DNA of 64,000 nt from Desmonostoc geniculatum HA4340-LM1 (GTDB taxonomy: Bacteria; Cyanobacteriota; Cyanobacteriia; Cyanobacteriales; Nostocaceae): contig JAHHHB010000003.1 of the NCBI GenBank assembly GCA_019359545.1, positions 1 to 64,000 on the forward strand, given 5' to 3'. This document shows, piece after piece, positions 1 to 8,507 of this stretch; within the stretch, counting starts at the first letter, position 1, and every line of letters begins with the position of its first letter. The notes beneath the pieces were generated by a model, which had not been told where the DNA came from, did not search any database, and saw only the letters and a program-made list of their open reading frames with translations. The translations under genes were made by a program, and so were the position numbers.

Positions 1-42
1 TTTGTCTGGATTTCCTTGGATAAAATCTATCAATTCTTTCAT
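1..42 (-). CDS. 5' end of a probable IS630-type transposase (runs off the window)
   Basis: Reading leftward from an ATG at 42 gives MKELIDFIQGNPDK, open to the window edge. This resembles the first residues of the helix-turn-helix part of cyanobacterial IS630-type transposases, which often start with a similar I-x-F-I-x-x-N-P-D segment. Only 14 residues are visible, so the call rests on a short resemblance recalled from the family. The gap up to 226 is AT-rich and shows no other gene. Confidence 0.35.
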   Translation of the reverse strand, partial: MKELIDFIQGNPDK

Positions 43-226
43 TGCTCAATTATGCATCTTATTTATACTAATTAGACCAGCTTATCGTTATGTGTAATTT
101 TTCACAACTGATTTAGGATTGCTATAGCTCTAAGATATCTATTTATGTAGACGATTATCGTCTACAATTAATGAAAGATTGTCGAAAATTTCGTAGTTTA
201 ATTTTTTCTTTGCTATATTGAACTTT

Positions 227-1129
227 ATGATACGTGTTGCCTCATTTTTTGCAGGAATTGGTGGTTTTGACCTCGGTTTTGAACAAGCAGGAATGCAGGT
301 TGTTTTTCAATGTGAAATAGATGAATTTTGTCAGAAAATTTTGAAACGTCACTGGCCTCTTGTACCCATCCATGCAGACATCAGAACCCTCTCATCTTCA
401 ACTATCCCTGCCACTGACTTATGGTGTGCAGGATGGCCATGCCAAGACCTCAGTCACGCAAACACAAATCGCCAAGGACTTGCAGGAGAGCGAAGCAGCT
501 TGTTCTACAGGTTTATGGAACTTGTTGCAGAAGTTCAGCCAACGTGGTTGGTCTTGGAAAATGTGCCCGGTTTACTCTCAGCAGAGCAAGGAACAGCCCT
601 TGAGGCAGTTATCGACACATTGCAAGAGAATGGGTATTTGGGGGGATGGTTATCGTGTAACGCTCTCCATACGGGTATACCTCACAACCGAGACAGAATA
701 TTCTTTATTGCCAGTTTTAGATCGGAGTGTGCCTATAGAATCTTTACTGACAGCAGCGAATTGTCTTGGGATTCTGCGACGCGAAAATCGAGCCGGACGC
801 AAGCTAGATCGAACGTTCGTCAAAGCGCTCTCAGAGACACTCCGCTTGTGGTACAACGTCGCGGTGGCTTCGGGTACACTCTGGCAAAAAGCATCTGCCC
901 CACGTTACGTGCCCAAACTGGAGGACATCAAGGAGGTCATTCAGACCGACCAATACTCTGTGGCGAGAAACTTGACGTGGACAGAGTGGGAAAGGCTAAT
1001 GGGATTTCCCCCAGGATGGACGGTCGCCGAGGGCGACTCCTTGGTAACGCCATTGTCCCAGCAATCGCCAAATGGATTGGAACAAAGATTATAGAAGTCG
1101 AGAGTAATTTCAATAATGCACCAACTTGA
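227..1129 (+). CDS. DNA (cytosine-5) methyltransferase, alpha-type polypeptide
   Basis: About 300 residues of a C5 DNA methyltransferase that would transfer a methyl group from SAM to a target cytosine. Visible motifs: I (ASFFAGIGGFDLGFEQAG), II/III (CEID, HADI), IV with the catalytic Cys (WCAGWPCQDLS), VI (LVLENVPG), VIII (HNRDRIFFIASF) and X (LLGNAIVPAIAKWIG). The usual motif IX region (LTxxExxRLMGFP) is absent from this frame but present in an overlapping frame. The ATG at 227 is preferred; an upstream in-frame TTG at 218 is possible. No restriction endonuclease is adjacent, so it may be a solitary methylase. The overall architecture recalls two-polypeptide enzymes such as M.EcoHK31I (family knowledge). 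Confidence 0.85.
   Translation: MIRVASFFAGIGGFDLGFEQAGMQVVFQCEIDEFCQKILKRHWPLVPIHADIRTLSSSTIPATDLWCAGWPCQDLSHANTNRQGLAGERSSLFYRFMELVAEVQPTWLVLENVPGLLSAEQGTALEAVIDTLQENGYLGGWLSCNALHTGIPHNRDRIFFIASFRSECAYRIFTDSSELSWDSATRKSSRTQARSNVRQSALRDTPLVVQRRGGFGYTLAKSICPTLRAQTGGHQGGHSDRPILCGEKLDVDRVGKANGISPRMDGRRGRLLGNAIVPAIAKWIGTKIIEVESNFNNAPT
360..1094 (+). CDS. Nested alternate-frame protein, probable methyltransferase beta polypeptide
   Basis: A 244-codon open frame lies wholly inside the methyltransferase gene, shifted in phase. It is not random. QDGHAKTS...ESEAAC...SWKMC near residues 24-69 resembles phage-type methylase-associated proteins, and CLGILRRENRAGRKL near 138-152 matches their GILRRAEKRG segment. 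Near residues 208-224, NLTWTEWERLMGFPPGWT is the methyltransferase motif IX missing from the main frame. In M.EcoHK31I a beta polypeptide nested in another frame of the alpha gene supplies this motif (known case). By analogy the two would form one enzyme (inference). The true start is uncertain: ATG at 360 or 372, or ATG at 561, which would give 177 residues. Confidence 0.65.
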   Translation: MYPSMQTSEPSHLQLSLPLTYGVQDGHAKTSVTQTQIAKDLQESEAACSTGLWNLLQKFSQRGWSWKMCPVYSQQSKEQPLRQLSTHCKRMGIWGDGYRVTLSIRVYLTTETEYSLLPVLDRSVPIESLLTAANCLGILRRENRAGRKLDRTFVKALSETLRLWYNVAVASGTLWQKASAPRYVPKLEDIKEVIQTDQYSVARNLTWTEWERLMGFPPGWTVAEGDSLVTPLSQQSPNGLEQRL

Positions 1130-1170
1130 CAGTAAACCGAAATAGTGAAGCACTTTTGTGAAAACTACTT

Positions 1171-1262
1171 CTATATAATCCACATAACGTGACCATCAGG
1201 ATCTCTGACTAAAAAGCCTTTTTCAACCCTAAAATTAGGCGATCGCTCTGTAAATTGCCTGC
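1171..1262 (-). pseudogene. Remnant of a VOC/glyoxalase-family protein, C-terminus
   Basis: The minus strand reads ...FTERSPNFRVEKG-FLVRDPDGHVMWII followed by TAG. The segment FLVRDPDGHVMWII is typical of the last strand of vicinal-oxygen-chelate (glyoxalase/dioxygenase) domains. No start codon and no N-terminal domain are present, so this is the tail of a lost gene. It lies between the methyltransferase gene and the hypothetical gene at 1295. Confidence 0.5.
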
Positions 1263-1294
1263 GGCGGCCGGTTACACCATCGCACTTAATTTTC

Positions 1295-1783
1295 TCAACT
1301 TTCAGGTAAACTGGCAAACGCCTTTTCAACTAACTCCTTTGCCTTAGCATCCAAACGCAGCCAATCCACTTCACCGAGTTCATCAATTAAGCTAGTATCA
1401 ATATTAGCCGCTTCCTTCTCAGGGTTGTATTCAATAAAACACACTTGATAACACAACTCCCACAAATCGATACTCGCTTGTTGCTGTTGATGCTGCAAAA
1501 GTAAATGGTATCCTGGATGGGGCATCGGCAGACGAGCCAAAGTCTGTCTGATTTCATCTGCTTCTTCGGGCGTTGCAGTTTCCATTGCTTGCAACAGTTG
1601 AGTCACCAATGCTTTGATTTCATCAGTGGTGTTAGGCGGCCAAATCAGGACATCATGGTAAGTTCCCGTCCAAGAAGACTCATCAAGCTGTTTGCGGATA
1701 TTGTCGATAACGCGAATGAAAGCAGGTTGCATGAGGATTTCAGCCTGCTGCCATGCAACTGAGTTTGTTATTTTAGGTGGCAT
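1295..1783 (-). CDS. Conserved hypothetical protein, 162 aa
   Basis: I do not recognise the family. The protein is acidic and mostly helical in character, with a Gln-rich stretch (LLLQHQQQQAS) near residue 95-105. There is no signal peptide or membrane segment and no catalytic motif that I can name. The composition and complete reading frame from ATG to TGA suggest a real cytoplasmic protein. It is oriented away from the kinase gene at 1948, so the roughly 165 bp between them probably hold both promoters. Confidence 0.6.
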   Translation of the reverse strand: MPPKITNSVAWQQAEILMQPAFIRVIDNIRKQLDESSWTGTYHDVLIWPPNTTDEIKALVTQLLQAMETATPEEADEIRQTLARLPMPHPGYHLLLQHQQQQASIDLWELCYQVCFIEYNPEKEAANIDTSLIDELGEVDWLRLDAKAKELVEKAFASLPES

Positions 1784-1947
1784 TGGTAGTAAACAGGGGC
1801 ACTAAACAGAGAAATAAACAGTCTGCCTTTATTAAAAAGCTGCGTTTTTAATCTAAATCTTTTCTCAAGATAGCGGATTTCATTGAAGAAAATTTGGAGA
1901 TATTTATTACTAGCGCAAAAATTAGGTGATAACTCTGGGGAGGGAAT

Positions 1948-3879
1948 ATGATAGGCAAGCTACTAGACCATCGTTACCAAATAATTAGAGTCCTCGCTAC
2001 GGGAGGATTTGGTCAAACCTATATTGCGGAAGATACTAGGCGGCCAGGTAACCCTATTTGCGTTGTCAAGCACCTCAAACCCGGAACTGACCCCAGAGTT
2101 TTTGCTACAGCTAAGCGTCTGTTCAACAGCGAAGCCGAAACCTTAGAAAAACTCGGCAATCATGACCAGATACCCAGGCTACTAGCTTACTTTGACGAAA
2201 ACCAAGAATTCTATTTAGTACAAGAATATATTGAAGGACAAACCCTAGCTGAGGAACTTTTACCTGGTAAGCGTTGGACTGAAAGCCAAGTAATTCATCT
2301 GTTGCAGGAAGTTCTGGGCATTCTAGAATTTGTCCACCAGCAAGGTGTGATTCACCGCGACATCAAACCAGATAATATTATCCGTCGCGCCTCAGATAAT
2401 AAATTAGTTTTAGTAGACTTTGGGGCAGTCAAGCAACTGCGTACCCAAATGGTAACAGTTGGCGGACAACCTTCTGCCACAGTGGTTATTGGCACTCCTG
2501 GCTATATGCCCACAGAACAAGGGCAAGGTAAACCCCGCCCCAACAGTGATATTTATTCCCTGGGGATTATTGCCATTCAAGCATTAACAGGATTACCGGC
2601 AACAGAATTGCAAGAAGACCCGGAAACGGGGGAAATCATCTGGCGCCATTCAGTAACCGTGAACCATCGCCTAGCAGCAGTGTTGACTAAGATGGTGCGT
2701 TATCACTTCAAAGACCGCTACCAAAGCGCCACAGAAGCACTGCAAGCATGTAAAGACGCGATTAATCCTGTAGCTGCACTTTCCACACCTCAAGAATCTG
2801 CACAAAATTCCAGCTACCAGGCAACTAAACCCCGATCGCAAGCAGTATCTCGCCAGCAAACTCTTGCAGTTGCACCACCAAATCCTGTCCCACCTAAACC
2901 TGTGCGTCAGAACTCTAGCAAATCCGACCCATGGCCAATATTAATTGGCATATTGTTGGCAGGTGGCGCTGCTGCTGTAGTAGCAAATGTATATCCAAAT
3001 CTGAAAAATTTAGCTGCTAATTTTACAGGTAATGATACTGCTTTAGCAAATAAATGCTCGGCTGTTGTCGTAGGGAATTCTAATATTCGTTCTGAACCTA
3101 GTTCAATAAATTCTGACAATATTTTGCAAACCCTTCGTGATAATGCCAGCTTCGAGGTGACTGGCAAGCAAACAAAACGAGGTTGGGTTGAAGTTAAACT
3201 CAAATCTGGACGTTTGGCTTGGGCACACTCAGATGTCATAGCCAATAAAGGAGAATGGGCTTCTTGTCTGCGGGAAAAGGGTATTGCAACTAAGACGATA
3301 GATGATGCTACCTTAATTACTAATCGACCAATTCCCCAGCCAAAATCAAAATCTCAGGATGTAGCAACTTCATCATCAGACAAATCAAAAGCCTCAACTA
3401 TCGGTAATGGAAAATCAGAGCGATCGCAGTCTAATGATAACAGTGCCCAGATTTTAGAACAAGCAAAAAACAAGTATGAATCAGGAGATATCGTTGGAGC
3501 GATCGCACTTTTAAAATCCATTCCGACAACTGCTGCTTCTGATATTGAAGAGACACGCAAAGTCATCGCCCAGTGGCAAGAAGATTGGGCTAAAGCCGAG
3601 GCGTTATCTAATGAGATCAGCAAAGCAATAGATGATGGCAAATGGGATAAAGTTTTAGATTATCAAAACCACCCCGAAAAGTTGCCCAATACTCAATATT
3701 GGCGAAAGAAAATAGAACCCTTATTTCAACAAGCAGCTGAAAATATAGCAAAACAAGTACTACCGAAAGTAGACAATCAAGGTAATCAGAAGAATCCTGC
3801 AAAAGAAGTTTCTAATACTAAACAACCTGGCACCACAGAAAGTCCCAATGCCACAGAAACTCCTAAAGGTAGTTTATAA
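1948..3879 (+). CDS. Membrane-anchored Ser/Thr protein kinase with SH3-like extracytoplasmic region
   Basis: A 643-residue Hanks-type kinase. The kinase domain spans about 1-265: glycine loop ATGGFGQTY, catalytic Lys about 41 (CVVKHLKP), HRDIKPDNI catalytic loop, DFGAVKQ magnesium loop and a GTPGYMPTEQ activation segment. A single hydrophobic segment near 330-350 (WPILIGILLAGGAAAVVA) separates it from a bacterial SH3-like domain (about 365-430, NIRSEPSS...GWVEVKLKSGRLAWAHSDVI) and a low-complexity, TPR-like C-terminal part. A strong GGAGGG ribosome binding site precedes the ATG. It probably phosphorylates regulatory targets in response to an envelope signal (inference); the substrate cannot be predicted. 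Confidence 0.88.
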   Translation: MIGKLLDHRYQIIRVLATGGFGQTYIAEDTRRPGNPICVVKHLKPGTDPRVFATAKRLFNSEAETLEKLGNHDQIPRLLAYFDENQEFYLVQEYIEGQTLAEELLPGKRWTESQVIHLLQEVLGILEFVHQQGVIHRDIKPDNIIRRASDNKLVLVDFGAVKQLRTQMVTVGGQPSATVVIGTPGYMPTEQGQGKPRPNSDIYSLGIIAIQALTGLPATELQEDPETGEIIWRHSVTVNHRLAAVLTKMVRYHFKDRYQSATEALQACKDAINPVAALSTPQESAQNSSYQATKPRSQAVSRQQTLAVAPPNPVPPKPVRQNSSKSDPWPILIGILLAGGAAAVVANVYPNLKNLAANFTGNDTALANKCSAVVVGNSNIRSEPSSINSDNILQTLRDNASFEVTGKQTKRGWVEVKLKSGRLAWAHSDVIANKGEWASCLREKGIATKTIDDATLITNRPIPQPKSKSQDVATSSSDKSKASTIGNGKSERSQSNDNSAQILEQAKNKYESGDIVGAIALLKSIPTTAASDIEETRKVIAQWQEDWAKAEALSNEISKAIDDGKWDKVLDYQNHPEKLPNTQYWRKKIEPLFQQAAENIAKQVLPKVDNQGNQKNPAKEVSNTKQPGTTESPNATETPKGSL

Positions 3880-3903
3880 TATAGCATCTCCAGTGATAGG
3901 CTC

Positions 3904-3942
3904 AGATCCCCGACTTCTTGAAGAAGTCGGGGATCTTTTTGG
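3904..3942 (+). terminator. Rho-independent-type terminator after the kinase gene
   Basis: AGATCCCCGACTTCTT pairs perfectly with AAGAAGTCGGGGATCT across a one-base gap and is followed by TTTTT. It lies 25 bp after the kinase stop. The same hairpin sequence is a common dispersed palindrome in filamentous cyanobacteria, so it may be a repeat that acts as a terminator. Confidence 0.7.
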
Positions 3943-4024
3943 AAATTGGTGTTCAGAACTGCAACATCCGATTGTAACCAGACCCAAAAGTTGTCAGGGT
4001 CTGGAAGCATAAGCGAGGATTTTA

Positions 4025-4240
4025 GTGCTGGAGTTGCCCAAATCCGATAATAACTACAAAGTCGTCGGGGCTATCTACTCACAGCGGATTGAAAGTGCCG
4101 ATCAAATTCAAACCATAACCGCAGATCGAGTATCTGAGTTACATTCCCAAAACGGTTCTATTGTCCAGTTGCTGGCGGTAAACATTCTTCCCGAAGTTCA
4201 GGAAAGGAGACTTGGGGATCAGTTACTGGAGTTTATGCCG
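4025..4240 (+). pseudogene. Fragment of a GNAT-like domain from a polyketide synthase
   Basis: VVGAIYSQRIESAD...VQLLAVNILPEVQERRLGDQLLEFM resembles the acetyltransferase-fold (GNAT) domain found in some cyanobacterial polyketide synthases. There is no proper start (GTG at 4025 only), and the frame degenerates after about residue 75. Together with the following two pieces it appears to be the wreck of one large PKS gene. Assignment to GNAT is from resemblance only. Confidence 0.4.
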
Positions 4241-4274
4241 TCACTTAAGTACTCAGGTATAAGTTGTAAAAAGC

Positions 4275-4730
4275 ATGACTACTTCCATCGAAGAACTGCT
4301 CGGTCTACAGCCCCCGACGGCAAACTGTAAAAAGGAAAGTAACAACCAAATTTCCTTCAGCTTGCTGTTTTTCTCCGACGTGAGGAAGGATGTGACGGAC
4401 AAGCAGAAATATGAATTCGTGCGCGACATCACGGTGTTTGGCGATCGCGCCGGGTTTACGGCAATCTACATACCTGAACGACACTTCTACGAGTTTGGCT
4501 CTATTTTCGCCAATTCGGCGGTGATGGCATCCTATTTAATTCCGCAGACCACCAGGATTCGGTTTAGAACAGCCGGGATTTCCCTACCTCTGCACCATCC
4601 GGCTGAAATCGTCGAGTGGTGGGCGATGAATGATATATTATCTGGTGGACGAGTGGATCTTGGTTTTGGGTCGGGATGGAATAAGCCGGATTTTATTTAT
4701 TTATGCGCTGATATCGAATACGGCGGTTAA
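4275..4730 (+). pseudogene. Luciferase-like monooxygenase domain of a PKS, truncated
   Basis: Residues ISFSLLFFSDVRKDV...FVRDITVFGDRAGFTAIYIPERHF..FGSIFANSAVMASYLIPQTTRIRFRTAGISLPLHHPAEIVEWWAMNDILSGGRVDLGFGSGW are the N-terminal third of a flavin-dependent luciferase-like monooxygenase. It is of the MupA type that occurs embedded in polyketide synthases. The remaining two thirds of the barrel are gone: after FGSGWNKPDF the frame ends and ketosynthase sequence begins in another frame. An internal deletion plus frame change is the simplest explanation. Confidence 0.65.
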
Positions 4731-5700
4731 CTTTAATGGTCAAGGGGGTACTTCGAGTGCTTCTTTGAACATAGAGAGTCATGTAGACTTGATCGAGCGA
4801 TGCTATCAAGAAGCTGGTATTAACCCGCGTGATGTCAGCTACATCGAAGCTCAGGGCATGGGGAATCGTCTTTCCGACTTGGCGGAGTGGGAAGCCTTTA
4901 ATCGGGCGTTGCGATCGCTAGCCAAAGCTAGAGGCGTGACTTTGGATCTCCACTTTTGTCGAATTAGTACGCTCAAGCCTTTAATTGGGCACGTGGAATC
5001 TACATCTGCTTTGGGGGCGCTGCTGAAGATCGTTCGTAGTTTGGAAACCGAGCGGATTCACAAGATTCTTGGTTTTTCTGGGGCGGATATCGCGCTGGAC
5101 ACAGACAATCAGCCCTGTGTTTTGGCCAGCGAGACATTGCCTTGGAACAAAACGGACAAGCCGCGCCTTGCCGGACTGCATTCTTTTGGGATGAGCGGCA
5201 ACAATGCTCATATTTTAATTCAGGAGTATCGTCCGTGGGAGAAAGAACATTCCCCGACTCAATCTTTGCCCGTTATTCAAGAGTTTCTCATCGTACTTTC
5301 TGCGAAAAGCGAGAAATCATTAACAGCCCTCGCAAGGGAACTCGACCAGTTTCTTGCCACTGCCTTAGTCCCTGATTTAAAGGACATTGCCCACACATTG
5401 TACAATGGGCGCGAACACATGGACTATCGAATGGCGATGGTCGTTTGCGATCGCCAACAATTGAGGGCTGCACTGCAATCCTATATCGAAGCGGTCAATG
5501 GCGTTGCGACGAAAACAGGGAATCCCAATGTCTTTATTGGCACAGTGAGTTCTGCTCAAAAGCAAGATACTTCAAGTTTTGCCGGAATGCAAGCGATGGC
5601 GGCAGCGTGGGTGCAAGGTAGTGCAATTTCATGGCCAGAACATCCCACCGCCCGCCGGGTGCCACTTCCTGGTTATCCTTTTGACTGGACTTTAGACTAA
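4708..5700 (+). pseudogene. C-terminal half of a polyketide ketosynthase domain (PKS remnant)
   Basis: From about 4708 the frame reads NTAVNFNGQGG...RDVSYIEAQGMGNRLSDLAEWEAF...TLKPLIGHVESTSALGALLKIV...GLHSFGMSGNNAHILIQEY. This is the ketosynthase C-terminal half with the active-site His/Lys region (KPLIGH), followed by the KS-AT linker and ending in a post-linker segment (VPLPGYPFDW). The active-site Cys half is missing and there is no acyltransferase or carrier domain. With the preceding luciferase-like and GNAT-like pieces it records the collapse of a hybrid PKS gene. It is not expected to make a functional enzyme. Confidence 0.7.
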
Positions 5701-5768
5701 AAAGCACAAAATGACTCAGGGAACCTGAGTTGAGAAAAAGCAAAAACAAGAATTGAAAAAATCAGAAA

Positions 5769-6500
5769 TCAAGCAGGTTTCTGCTCAGTTTTACGTGAGT
5801 GAGTAGTACGTTTTTTGACGATTGGATAGCGAATTCTACGTTGCCGGGGCTGCCCAGTCTTCCAACCTGGAGATTTACCTCGTAGTTTTGGCGGTTGGGC
5901 AGGAGTAGAAACTCTGACTAAAATCCCAGGCATAGCTTGTGCAACGCGTCCAGGGGTCAGTAGAGTCATTTGTTTTTGCCACGGGAGCGGATTGTCATTG
6001 ACAATATCACGAGCCAGCCATAACTCCCAAGTCATCAGTGGCATGAGATCACTCCATCGGTCACATTGAGCTGGAGTAGATAGCTAACTGCCTTCAGTTT
6101 CTGGTATCCAAGCGATGGTACTGTATCCGTATCCCGGGGTGATGGGGCGACCTCCTCTTCCGCCTTGAGTATAATGCTCATAAGTTCTTTCTTTAAGAGT
6201 GTAAGCATCTGGTCTTGACCATACTGTATGGTCTCCCGCTAAAATGATGCGCCCCATTTTTGGTATTTTTCGACTATACAGTTCCATCAACTTGTGACGC
6301 TGCGGTCTGGTATCCTGTATTGCTTCATAGATACTTGACCATTGACGGCGAAATACCGGACACGTTGATAAATCTGCCAAGCTATACGCATTGCGTGTTA
6401 ACAATATTGCATCTATCAATTCAAAAGTTGCATCCTTTGCCCGGCATAAACATTTGTATGCTGCTTGACGGAACTCTTTCAATTGTGCAAAAACATCCAT
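5769..6500 (-). pseudogene. Transposase with internal deletion and in-frame stop
   Basis: The upstream half (6084-6500) starts MDVFAQLKEFRQAAYKCLCRAKDATFELIDAIL and contains AGDHTVWSRPDA, resembling the first acidic residue of a DDE transposase. Right after ETEGS comes TAG. The same frame then resumes as LSTPAQCDRWSDLMPLMTWELWLARDIVNDNPLPWQK, the characteristic C-terminus of this transposase type. About half of the protein, including the remaining catalytic residues, is missing between them. The copy could not transpose on its own. Confidence 0.65.
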
Positions 6501-6759
6501 AGCGGCTGATGAAGGTTGGTAGTGCTTCTTTCATCTTCCGTTACTGGGGTGCTTGTTCTTACACGCATCCCTTCACTTTTTGCAGTCCCATTATTTACCG
6601 ATCGCTCTGTTTTAGTCTAAAGTCCAGCTAATAGACTCATCCGCGAATCATGAAAGCTTACCAGGAGAGAGTTACAAGGATTTGCACGGAAGGAGCGATC
6701 GCTATCTGGCTGTACGAGGAAATGAGGGTTTGAAGGCATCTAGAGAGAAAAAAATGGAA

Positions 6760-6993
6760 TTAGAGCAGAAACGTAGAATCAGCATAGATGAATTTACAAA
6801 TTGCAAATTCAGTACTAAAGGTAACAGAAAATAACCGATTAATTCGTAACCTTACCAGCCCACAAACAGCCAGAATTACCTGATTATATCGATGTCGAGC
6901 TAGACGAAATCTATCACTAGCTACTCGAAATAAATTAATATCGCTTGTCTTCGTACATTGGTGTAAACTTAAGCTTAAACGCTTGTCCCACAT
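6760..6993 (-). pseudogene. Possible C-terminal transposase remnant
   Basis: FRVASDRFRLARHRYNQVILAVCGLVRLRI resembles the basic C-terminal end of IS5-type transposases (a run of Arg-rich helix followed by a hydrophobic strand). The rest is not recognisable and no start or catalytic residues are present. The surrounding 6501-7450 region otherwise holds no supported gene apart from short repeats and the hupS promoter region. Confidence 0.3.
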
Positions 6994-6995
6994 AC

Positions 6996-7040
6996 GCTTT
7001 ACCCCACCCCCAACCCCTCCCCTTGGTAAGGGGAGGGGCG
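6996..7040. repeat. C-rich/G-rich hairpin repeat
   Basis: CCCCTCCCCTTGG is followed by its complement AAGGGGAGGGG after a short loop. It is preceded by the CCCCACCCCCAACC tract common in dispersed repeats of filamentous cyanobacteria. It sits between the transposase remnants and hupS and could act as a terminator in either direction. Confidence 0.5.
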
Positions 7041-7250
7041 ATGTACGCCCCTAGCTATGTATCTGTATCAGGTATTTCGTAAAATGGTATTAAAATACTC
7101 ATCCTTTCGCACGGATTGATAATTGGCAGTAATTGTTATTAATAATTTCATAGTTTTAACCTCAATAAATTAGGCAATTTTAGGTTGTTTAATGCCAGCA
7201 GTGAAAACCAAAAGGCAATTTTATTTTTACTATTTTTATTTCTTCAGTAT

Positions 7251-7264
7251 GTTACATATGTAAC
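7251..7264 (+). promoter_or_regulatory. Palindromic NtcA-like site upstream of hupS
   Basis: GTTACATATGTAAC is a perfect 14-bp palindrome that fits the relaxed NtcA core GT-N10-AC, though not the strict GTA-N8-TAC. A TAATCT box that could serve as a -10 lies 18 bp further on, closer than the usual 22 bp. Known cyanobacterial hupSL promoters are often nitrogen/NtcA-controlled, which makes the site plausible. It lies about 190 bp before the hupS start. Confidence 0.35.
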
Positions 7265-7450
7265 AGACACATTCCTTTAAAATAATCTTAATTAAATCTC
7301 AGCCATTGTTAATAATTAATTTTTTTTAATGAAAGTGAATTAAAGAAAAAACTATCTTAGTATTAAAAAACAAATATTGATAAACAGGTGAGACTTTACA
7401 AGCATTATCACCTACATCATGCATGGGAAACAATAGAAAATACATAGCCT

Positions 7451-8413
7451 ATGACTAACGTACTATGGCTACAAGGTGGTGCTTGTTCAGGCAACACCAT
7501 GTCATTTCTCAACGCCGAAGAACCGACCGTCTGCGATTTAATTGCCGACTTTGGCATCAAGATACTTTGGCATCCATCCTTAGGATTGGAATTAGGCGAT
7601 AACTTACAAGCACTGCTGCGGGATTGCATTTCTGGCACAATTCCCCTAGATATTTTGGTATTTGAAGGTAGCGTTGTCAACGCGCCCAACGGCACTGGCG
7701 AATGGAATCGATTTGCCGATCGCCCCATGAAAGATTGGTTAGCAGATTTGGCTAAAGTTGCCCAATTTATCGTCGCTGTGGGCGACTGTGCCACCTGGGG
7801 AGGAATTCCCGCCATGTCACCCAACCCCAGCGAATCGGAAGGCTTGCAGTATCTCAAGCGTCAAGAAGGTGGCTTTTTAGGGAAGGATTTCGTCTCCCAA
7901 GCCGGATTACCTGTAATTAACATACCCGGATGTCCCGCACATCCCGATTGGATTACGCAGATATTAGTGGCGATCGCTACTGGACGCATCGCCGACATCT
8001 CCCTCGATGAATTGCATCGTCCGCAAACGTTCTTCAACACCTATACCCAAACAGGTTGTACTCGTAACGTCCATTTTGCCTACAAAGCATCAACCGCCGA
8101 ATTCGGTCAGCGTAAAGGCTGTCTATTTTATGACTTGGGTTGTCGCGGCCCCATGACCCATTCCTCCTGCAACCGCATCCTCTGGAATCGCGTCTCCTCC
8201 AAAACCCGCGCCGGAATGCCTTGTTTAGGTTGCACAGAACCAGAATTTCCCTTCTTTGACCTCAAACCAGGAACGGTATTTAAAACCCAAACAGTCATGG
8301 GGGTTCCTAAAGAATTACCGCCAGGAGTCAACAAAAAAGACTACGCCTTACTCACAATGGTCGCCAAAGATGCAGCACCACCTTGGGCAGAAGAAGACTT
8401 TTTTACAGTTTAG
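7451..8413 (+). CDS. hupS: Uptake [NiFe]-hydrogenase small subunit
   Basis: A 320-residue small subunit that carries the Fe-S relay passing electrons from the NiFe site to the membrane acceptor. Cluster-ligand motifs are visible: LQGGACSGNT (residues about 7-16), GDCATWGG, PGCPAHPDW, and the C-terminal set TGCTRN...GCLFYDLGCRGP...CNRILWN...MPCLGCTEPEFPF. There is no twin-arginine leader, as is usual for cyanobacterial HupS and unlike proteobacterial HupA. It is followed by hupL after 94 bp of repeats, forming an operon. In heterocysts the enzyme recaptures H2 made by nitrogenase. Confidence 0.95.
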   Translation: MTNVLWLQGGACSGNTMSFLNAEEPTVCDLIADFGIKILWHPSLGLELGDNLQALLRDCISGTIPLDILVFEGSVVNAPNGTGEWNRFADRPMKDWLADLAKVAQFIVAVGDCATWGGIPAMSPNPSESEGLQYLKRQEGGFLGKDFVSQAGLPVINIPGCPAHPDWITQILVAIATGRIADISLDELHRPQTFFNTYTQTGCTRNVHFAYKASTAEFGQRKGCLFYDLGCRGPMTHSSCNRILWNRVSSKTRAGMPCLGCTEPEFPFFDLKPGTVFKTQTVMGVPKELPPGVNKKDYALLTMVAKDAAPPWAEEDFFTV

Positions 8414-8507
8414 TCATTAGTCATTAGTCCTTTGTCATTTGTGAAAAACCAATGACCAATGACCAATGACCAATGACCAAAGATCAATGACTAAGGACAA
8501 ATGACAA
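8414..8507. repeat. Heptanucleotide repeat block between hupS and hupL
   Basis: The spacer is built of diverged 7-bp units: (CATTAGT)-like, then (TGACCAA) repeated several times, then (GACAAAT). The first and last parts are partly complementary (TCATTTGT...ACAAATGA), so the transcript could fold into a long hairpin between the two coding regions. Such long tandemly repeated repetitive sequences are typical of Nostocales. Confidence 0.75.
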
